DNA of 6,185 nt from an uncultured Blautia sp. (GTDB taxonomy: Bacteria > Bacillota > Clostridia > Lachnospirales > Lachnospiraceae): the NCBI GenBank assembly GCA_902476765.1, contig CABSEJ010000181.1, forward strand, positions 1-6,185, written 5' to 3'. Positions 1 through 4,824 of this stretch are shown here, one piece after another. Below the pieces are notes generated by a model. The model saw nothing but the letters and a program-made list of their open reading frames with translations, was not told the origin of the DNA and did no database searches. Each line of letters begins with the position of its first letter. The first letter of the stretch is position 1. Both the position numbers and the translations under genes were made by a program.

Positions 1-1190
1 AGTCCCGCCGCCGTAAGAAGCTGGGCTCCATAGGGAATCAGCCCCTGCCCTACTGAAGCAAAAATGTCCAGAAGGGAAGCGCTCCTCTTTGGAGATACAC
101 CAAACTCATCGCTGATTTCCTTGGCAATAGGACCTGCCATAACAATAGCCACCGTATTATTAGCCGTACAGCAGTCCACCAGAAGTACCAAAAGAGCAAT
201 TCCCAGCTCACCGCCCCGCTCGCCGTTAATCTTCCTGCGAATCAGGCTGAGGATAAACTGGATTCCCCCGTACTCCCGCACCAGGGCTACAATAGCCGCC
301 ACAATAATGGAAATCACCGTAATGTCATACATACTGGTAATCCCTTCTCCCATGTGCTGGAACAGCTCTCCGAAAGCAAAGGCACCTGTAGCCACTCCCA
401 CTATAGCGGATAAAATAGTTCCCGCAATCAGAATCACAAACACATTAATTCCAATCAGGGCTCCAATCAGCACCACCAGATAAGGAAGAACTCTCACAAT
501 CTCATAGTCATAAGTCATGCTATCCGTCACAACACCGGCAGACTGGGCTTTGGCCACAAAGAAAAACAGAACCGCCGTTATCACAGCCGCCGGAAGGACA
601 ATGAGGAAATTCTCTTTAAACTTATCCTTCATCTCACAGCCCTGGGTACGCACCGCCGCTATGGTAGTGTCGGAAATCATAGACAGATTATCCCCAAACA
701 TAGCTCCGCAGACAATGGCGCCTGTACACAGGGGCAGACTCATACCAGTGGCCTGGGCAATTCCTACCCCGATAGGCGTCATGGCCGTGATGGTTCCCAC
801 GGAGGTACCCATGGATATGGAAATAAAACAGCCAATGATGAAAAGCCCCACCACAGCTATAGTGGGAGGCATAACGGAAAGTCCCAGATTTACGGTACTT
901 TCCACTCCTCCCGCCGCCTTCACCGTACCGGAAAAGGCTCCTGCCGCCAGGAAAATCAGACACATGGTTACAATATTCTCTTCCCCGATTCCCTTAGAAA
1001 TAATGGTCAGCTTATCCGGAAAGCGCACCCTCCGGTTCTGCATAAAGGCCACGGTAAGGGCAATGAGAAAGCCTACAATAGCCGGCATAGTGTAAAAATC
1101 TCCGGACAAAACCCCTGAACCGATAAAGATTACCAGGAATAACCCTATTGGCAGAAGGGCCCATGGATTTCCGTTCTTTTTCTCTCTCAT
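1..1190 (-). CDS. NhaC-family Na+/H+ antiporter, C-terminus cut by window edge
   Basis: Inner-membrane secondary transporter, expected to exchange sodium (or a small organic anion pair) for protons. I translated the minus strand from ATG at 1190-1188 and found 396 codons with no stop to the window edge, so the end of the gene is missing. The protein is strongly hydrophobic, with clear membrane segments near residues 11-28, 36-50, 71-88, 109-126, 194-213, 233-266, 287-304 and 329-340. Family signatures seen are GDNLSMISDTT (166-176), which matches the conserved G-D-x-L-S-x-x-S-D-T-T of NhaC proteins, DCCTANNT (339-346), and SVGQGLIPYGAQLL (379-392). Family members are commonly about 430-470 residues, so perhaps 40-70 residues are missing. 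The start is supported by AGGGAG seven bases upstream. It lies 33 bases after purB with no promoter or terminator visible between, so cotranscription is likely. The true substrate cannot be read from sequence; relatives include malate/lactate exchangers. Confidence 0.9.
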   Translation of the reverse strand, partial: MREKKNGNPWALLPIGLFLVIFIGSGVLSGDFYTMPAIVGFLIALTVAFMQNRRVRFPDKLTIISKGIGEENIVTMCLIFLAAGAFSGTVKAAGGVESTVNLGLSVMPPTIAVVGLFIIGCFISISMGTSVGTITAMTPIGVGIAQATGMSLPLCTGAIVCGAMFGDNLSMISDTTIAAVRTQGCEMKDKFKENFLIVLPAAVITAVLFFFVAKAQSAGVVTDSMTYDYEIVRVLPYLVVLIGALIGINVFVILIAGTILSAIVGVATGAFAFGELFQHMGEGITSMYDITVISIIVAAIVALVREYGGIQFILSLIRRKINGERGGELGIALLVLLVDCCTANNTVAIVMAGPIAKEISDEFGVSPKRSASLLDIFASVGQGLIPYGAQLLTAAG

Positions 1191-1197
1191 TTACATT

Positions 1198-1203
1198 CTC
1201 CCT
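1198..1203 (-). promoter_or_regulatory. Ribosome binding site of the NhaC-family gene
   Basis: AGGGAG on the minus strand, seven bases before the ATG at 1190-1188. It fixes the start, giving an N-terminus MREKKNGNPWALLPIG with a short basic head followed directly by the first membrane segment. It lies inside the 33-base gap after purB, which holds no promoter-like boxes and no hairpin. Confidence 0.75.
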
Positions 1204-1223
1204 GTATGGTATGGTTATGAAGT

Positions 1224-2657
1224 TTATACATTGATTTCCGCAGTCATTCCCAGCAGCTCTTTATTAGTCTCCAGCACAGGATTTACCACGTTTTTCAGGA
1301 AAGCGTCTACCTGTACGGCAGCTCTTCCGGTATACTTAGCCGGGTCCATAGTCTTCTGCAAATCTTCCAGGCTCATATTAAAGGCCGGGTCTGCTGCAAT
1401 CAGCTCCAGCAGATTATTTTCTTTTCCTTCTACCTTCACATTTTTTCCTGCTTCCATAGACAGCTCACGAATCCGCTCATGCAGCTCCTGACGGTCGCCT
1501 CCTGCCTTTACCGCATCCATCATAATATTCTCTGTAGCCATAAACGGCAGCTCGCTTCTTAAACGCTTCTCGATAACCTTTGGATAGACTACCAGGCCGT
1601 CCACTACATTCAGGCACAAATCCAGGATTCCGTCCACAGCCAGAAATCCCTCCGGAACAGAAAGCCTTTTGTTGGCAGAGTCATCCAGGGTTCTCTCAAA
1701 CCACTGGGTAGCAGAGGTAATGGCAGGATTTAAAGCATCCACCATAACGAATCTGGACAGGGAAGCAATTCTCTCGCTTCTCATGGGATTTCTCTTGTAA
1801 GCCATAGCTGAGGAACCAATCTGGCTCTTCTCAAAAGGCTCTTCCACCTCTTTCAGGTGCTGGAGCAGACGGATGTCATTAGAAAACTTGTGAGCACTGG
1901 CTGCAATACCTGCCAGAATGTTCAGCACTCTGGTATCCACCTTACGGGAATAGGTCTGTCCGGAAACGGGATAGCAGGCCTGGAAGCCCATTTTCTTGGC
2001 AATCATAGGGTCAATTTTATCAATGGTTTCCTGGTCTCCGTCAAACAGCTCCAGGAAGCTGGCCTGGGTTCCGGTGGTTCCCTTAGAACCCAGAAGCTTC
2101 ATGGTACTGAGTACATAGTCCAAATCCTCTAAGTCCATAAGAAATTCCTGCATCCACAGAGTAGCTCTTTTACCCACTGTAGTAGGCTGTGCAGGCTGGA
2201 AATGGGTAAAAGCCAGGGTAGGCAGATTCTTGTTTGCATCTGCAAACTTAGCCAATTCACTGATTACATTCAGCAGTTTCTTCCGAACCAGCTTCAAAGC
2301 CTCTGTCATAACGATAATATCTGTATTGTCTCCTACATAGCAGCTTGTAGCTCCCAGATGGATGATTCCCTTGGCTTTAGGACACTGTACACCGTAAGCA
2401 TATACATGGGACATAACATCGTGACGCACTTCCTTTTCTCTGGCCTTTGCCACGTCATAATTGATGTCCTCTGCATGAGCCTTAAGCTCGTCAATCTGCT
2501 CCTGGGTAATATTTAATCCCAGCTCCTTCTCTGTCTCGGCCAAAGCAATCCACAGCCTTCTCCAGGTGCGGAATTTCATATCCGGAGAAAAAATATACTG
2601 CATTTCCCTGCTTGCGTAACGCTCTGACAATGGACTTACATATCTGTCTGTACTCAT
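1224..2657 (-). CDS. purB: Adenylosuccinate lyase
   Basis: Cytoplasmic homotetrameric enzyme that acts twice in purine synthesis: it splits SAICAR to AICAR plus fumarate, and adenylosuccinate to AMP plus fumarate. The product is 477 residues, the usual length of the clostridial type and longer than the roughly 430-residue Bacillus form. Fumarase/aspartase superfamily regions are all present in order: RHDVMSH (78-84), HLGATSCYVGDNTD (100-113), THFQPAQPTT (151-160) with the catalytic His152, and the signature GSSAMAYKRNP (281-291) with the flexible-loop serines 282-283. No key residue appears lost. I chose ATG 2657-2655 because AGAGGT sits seven bases upstream and the protein then opens MSTDRYVSPLSERYAS, typical of the family. 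An in-frame ATG 13 codons earlier (2696) has its nearest AGGAGG about 17 bases away, too far. The gene has its own promoter at 2737-2765 and is followed closely by the antiporter gene. Confidence 0.97.
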   Translation of the reverse strand: MSTDRYVSPLSERYASREMQYIFSPDMKFRTWRRLWIALAETEKELGLNITQEQIDELKAHAEDINYDVAKAREKEVRHDVMSHVYAYGVQCPKAKGIIHLGATSCYVGDNTDIIVMTEALKLVRKKLLNVISELAKFADANKNLPTLAFTHFQPAQPTTVGKRATLWMQEFLMDLEDLDYVLSTMKLLGSKGTTGTQASFLELFDGDQETIDKIDPMIAKKMGFQACYPVSGQTYSRKVDTRVLNILAGIAASAHKFSNDIRLLQHLKEVEEPFEKSQIGSSAMAYKRNPMRSERIASLSRFVMVDALNPAITSATQWFERTLDDSANKRLSVPEGFLAVDGILDLCLNVVDGLVVYPKVIEKRLRSELPFMATENIMMDAVKAGGDRQELHERIRELSMEAGKNVKVEGKENNLLELIAADPAFNMSLEDLQKTMDPAKYTGRAAVQVDAFLKNVVNPVLETNKELLGMTAEINV

Positions 2658-2664
2658 ATTTTTT

Positions 2665-2670
2665 ACCTCT
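2665..2670 (-). promoter_or_regulatory. Ribosome binding site deciding the purB start
   Basis: AGAGGT on the minus strand, seven A/T-rich bases before the ATG at 2657-2655. It decides between this start and the upstream in-frame ATG at 2696, which lacks a well-spaced site. Confidence 0.7.
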
Positions 2671-2693
2671 CTGTCTTCTATTTTGGCGCCAGG

Positions 2694-2706
2694 CATAAGT
2701 CTTATG
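2694..2706. repeat. Perfect 6-1-6 palindrome in the purB leader
   Basis: CATAAG-T-CTTATG on the plus strand is an exact inverted repeat around one central base, in the untranslated leader of purB about 30-35 bases downstream of the predicted transcription start. It is flanked by GC-rich blocks (GGCGCC at 2685-2690, GGCCCCGGCC at 2706-2715), so a bulged RNA hairpin is also possible. A DNA operator is one reading, a leader stem is another, and chance is a third. It does not resemble the Bacillus PurR box (CGAA...TTCG) or a purine riboswitch. Confidence 0.4.
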
Positions 2707-2736
2707 GCCCCGGCCTCCTGTTTTAAAACTTCTTGG

Positions 2737-2765
2737 ATTATATAACATCACCTGGGAAAACACAA
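2737..2765 (-). promoter_or_regulatory. Sigma-A-type promoter for purB
   Basis: On the minus strand the -35 box TTGTGT (2765-2760) and a perfect -10 box TATAAT (2742-2737) are separated by exactly 17 bases. The predicted transcription start is near 2730, leaving a leader of about 72 bases before purB. The -35 box begins within two bases of the stop codon of the TPR gene, so the promoter occupies the whole upstream part of this gap and no terminator fits ahead of it. Confidence 0.8.
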
Positions 2766-2766
2766 G

Positions 2767-3549
2767 TTAAAATCCCGTACTGCGGTGATAGTCTCTGATA
2801 AACTGCTCTAAAAGCTTCTCCGGATTTGCCTGTTTTTCAGGAGTATCCGGTTCCGTTTTCACTGCCTCAAGAAGATTCTGCATAATCTCCTGCTCCTCCT
2901 GAGAACTGGTTTCTGTACGGCTGCAGGCCTCTTTCAAGGCCTCCTTTCCCAACATACAGGCGGCTGTCAGATAATGGTGCAGCACCTGCTTGGTATGCAG
3001 AAGCTCATAAGCCTTCAGAAAGCACTGGGCAGCCTCCCGAAACTGAAACAGGTGCATATAAGCGCAGCCCATATTGTGGTAAATACCACCGGTAAACTGC
3101 TGGCCAAGCCCTTCCTTATCTTCCTTTTTCAGGGCGTTTTCATAAATTCTCAGGGCGTTGACATACATCCTGTTTTCCACCAGATAATCCCCTTTTTTCT
3201 TTTCCCGCTGTACGGCCGGCTGACGCTGGAGAAGGGCCAAAGCCTCGTTTAGCTTTTTAAATTCCCGGTGGCTCAGATAATTGATTTCTTTAAATACTGC
3301 CAGGATAAATTCCCCTGTTCCCTGCTCTTCCTCCAATATCTTGTAGAGCCTACGGTACAGCTTTTCCAGCCCCAGCTCTTTTCTCAGCCAGTCACACAAA
3401 TGCTCGTTGATGATTGTTTCGTCCAGCAGATAAATGTTATGGTAAAAGTAATAACACAGCTCCTCAATACTGTATATATTTGTGCTGATATTCTCAATAT
3501 AATAGGGCATATCCGCTCGTTTTACCTGACATAATATATAGCCTGCCAT
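2767..3549 (-). CDS. TPR-like repeat protein, last gene of the DUF5717-DUF5716-like cassette
   Basis: I do not recognise a named function. The product is 260 residues, soluble, with no signal peptide or membrane segment. Residues 14-60 form an aromatic-rich segment (MPYYIENISTNIYSIEELCY, then YYFYHNIYLL) that does not look like a TPR. Residues about 114-147 and 154-187 read as two TPR-like units: the second has the pattern YHNMGCAYMHLFQFREAAQC with the expected small residues (G161, A163, A173) and aromatics. The tail (about 210-250) is charged and probably flexible, ending in a short helix. The start at 3549 is well supported by AAAGGAGG seven bases upstream, overlapping the stop of the preceding gene; ATG at codon 14 is a weaker alternative. 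Its position in the cassette suggests an adaptor that binds one of the two upstream proteins. That role is inference. It is followed immediately by the purB promoter. Confidence 0.85.
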   Translation of the reverse strand: MAGYILCQVKRADMPYYIENISTNIYSIEELCYYFYHNIYLLDETIINEHLCDWLRKELGLEKLYRRLYKILEEEQGTGEFILAVFKEINYLSHREFKKLNEALALLQRQPAVQREKKKGDYLVENRMYVNALRIYENALKKEDKEGLGQQFTGGIYHNMGCAYMHLFQFREAAQCFLKAYELLHTKQVLHHYLTAACMLGKEALKEACSRTETSSQEEQEIMQNLLEAVKTEPDTPEKQANPEKLLEQFIRDYHRSTGF

Positions 3550-3556
3550 CTATGCT

Positions 3557-3564
3557 CCTCCTTT
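3557..3564 (-). promoter_or_regulatory. Ribosome binding site of the TPR gene, overlapping the upstream stop codon
   Basis: AAAGGAGG on the minus strand, seven bases before the ATG at 3549-3547. Its first bases are part of the TAA stop (3565-3563) of the DUF5716-like gene, so a ribosome finishing that gene would uncover or directly reuse this site. This supports translational coupling. Confidence 0.85.
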
Positions 3565-4810
3565 ACCATGATACTTTCTCCGTCCAGACCTTTCCCTGGG
3601 AAGGATACAAATCTCCGAAGCCCATATCCTCCGCCTGTACCACACACAGCTCCTCCGATTCATAATATACGGTCAACCGCAGTCTGGTAGTCTTTTCCGG
3701 CCTTTTCGGCAGACCGGGAAGCTTCATGCTGCACCTGGTTTTCTGGCCTCCCTCCATGGGAGTGACCACAAATTCCAGGTCCTCCTTACCATCCAGAATA
3801 AACTCCAGCTCCCGGTTGATTTCGTACCAGTTCTTGCCGGCCTCCACCAGGATAACCGACTTGGTGGTTCCTCCTACCAGCATTTCCATACTCACATTTT
3901 TCCTGATTAAAGAAGGGCTCAGATATAAATATCCCTTCAGGTTCTCTTCTCCGCATTTCTCCTTGGCTCCGTAGCAGGCCCCTTTTACATACAGGTTGTT
4001 CCCGTAGTATACATGCCTTTGGTTTCTGCACAGATAAGGGGTGGAGCGCACCGCCCATTCCTGGTCAAATCCCTCTCCCACCATATAAATGCCGGAGTAA
4101 GTATCGTTTCCACATGACTGAGAAATCAGCCGGTAGAAGTTTTCATCCCGTTCTATGGGGTCCTTGGATAATTCCGCCGTCTTTCCATGCTGGATAACTG
4201 CAGTTACCGGACGCCTTTGGTTATCCATGACCAGGCGGGCAAAAGAAACCTTGTCCTCCTCAAACAAAAACCATCCGATTTTCCGGTTCCAATTATCCTT
4301 TCTGTGGTTCATTACATAATAGTAAAAGCTTTCATCGTAGTCCTGCACCCATATCTGTTCCCGCAGAAAGCCCATGGCCTCCCCGGCCTGATACACTGCC
4401 CGGATAAGAGGGCCGGACAGTTTAGGCACTGTAATCATCAGGGCCTTTATCTGTCTGGAAGGTTCTCCGATTCCCAGCAAAGATATGCAGCCCCGCAGAT
4501 AAATTTCCATCAATTCCCCGGGAGTTTTCGTCTCCTTATCTACCAAAATACCTTCCTCCCGGCTCCAGATATTCAAAAGGCCTGTCACAGGAAGCTCTTC
4601 CTCCTGTCCCACAAAAAACTGGGCCTCCATGCCATAATGCCAGGTATCTTTTCCCGGCCTTTTAGACAAAAGGGTGGGGAAAAGGTACTGGTTGCTTCCC
4701 GCCTTAACCGACACGGAGATAGGTTCCCTTTCCTTCCTGTCATAATAGCAAAGCTGGGACTGGTCTTTGCCGATTTCCAGGCCTGCTATGATATTTCTTG
4801 TCTCGTTCAT
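3563..4810 (-). CDS. DUF5716-like protein with degenerate Hsp70/actin-like fold
   Basis: A 415-residue soluble protein; the name DUF5716 is recalled from similar Lachnospiraceae proteins, not searched. Its layout follows Hsp70. Residues 7-24 (IIAGLEIGKDQSQLCYYD) match the phosphate-1 strand-turn-strand, but the usual GIDLGTTNS is altered: the Asp is Glu and the Thr-Thr is lost. Residues 122-165 match the Hsp70 segment AVITVP...A...AG...AGL...NEPTAAALAY, here ALMITVPK, then AVYQAGEAMGF and QDYDESFYYYV. Where Hsp70 has the phosphate-2 motif DLGGGTFD, residues 178-196 read IGWFLFEEDKVSFARLVMD, with no glycine run. The adenosine motif is recognisable as IYMVGEGFD (241-249) followed by YYGNNLYVKGACYGA (268-282). 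Residues about 293-413 resemble the beta substrate-binding domain. I infer a pseudo-ATPase or altered nucleotide binder. The start is fixed by AAGGAGG seven bases upstream. The gene sits 13 bases after the DUF5717-like gene and 13 before the TPR gene. Confidence 0.88.
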   Translation of the reverse strand: MNETRNIIAGLEIGKDQSQLCYYDRKEREPISVSVKAGSNQYLFPTLLSKRPGKDTWHYGMEAQFFVGQEEELPVTGLLNIWSREEGILVDKETKTPGELMEIYLRGCISLLGIGEPSRQIKALMITVPKLSGPLIRAVYQAGEAMGFLREQIWVQDYDESFYYYVMNHRKDNWNRKIGWFLFEEDKVSFARLVMDNQRRPVTAVIQHGKTAELSKDPIERDENFYRLISQSCGNDTYSGIYMVGEGFDQEWAVRSTPYLCRNQRHVYYGNNLYVKGACYGAKEKCGEENLKGYLYLSPSLIRKNVSMEMLVGGTTKSVILVEAGKNWYEINRELEFILDGKEDLEFVVTPMEGGQKTRCSMKLPGLPKRPEKTTRLRLTVYYESEELCVVQAEDMGFGDLYPSQGKVWTEKVSW

Positions 4811-4817
4811 CCTCTCT

Positions 4818-4824
4818 CCTCCTT
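4818..4824 (-). promoter_or_regulatory. Ribosome binding site of the DUF5716-like gene, touching the upstream stop codon
   Basis: AAGGAGG on the minus strand, seven bases before the ATG at 4810-4808. Its first A is the last base of the TGA stop (4826-4824) of the DUF5717-like gene. The same design recurs at the next junction, which points to balanced, coupled translation of the three proteins. Confidence 0.85.

Noticed and set aside
517..1095. 192-codon plus-strand open frame opposite the antiporter gene, with a similar one at 64-483
   Set aside because: Both are antisense shadows of a membrane protein gene. The minus-strand frame carries the NhaC signatures and an unbroken membrane-segment pattern.
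1191..1223. Possible terminator between purB and the antiporter gene
   Set aside because: The 33 bases hold only a short ACCAT tandem repeat and a ribosome binding site. There is no stem or T-run.
2658..2696. Upstream in-frame ATG giving a 490-residue PurB
   Set aside because: The nearest AGGAGG is about 17 bases before this ATG, while the ATG at 2657 has a site at seven bases and gives the usual 477-residue family length and N-terminus.
2658..2766. Purine riboswitch or PurR box ahead of purB
   Set aside because: The leader is only about 72 bases, shows no three-stem junction with the conserved purine aptamer loops, and contains no CGAA...TTCG pair.
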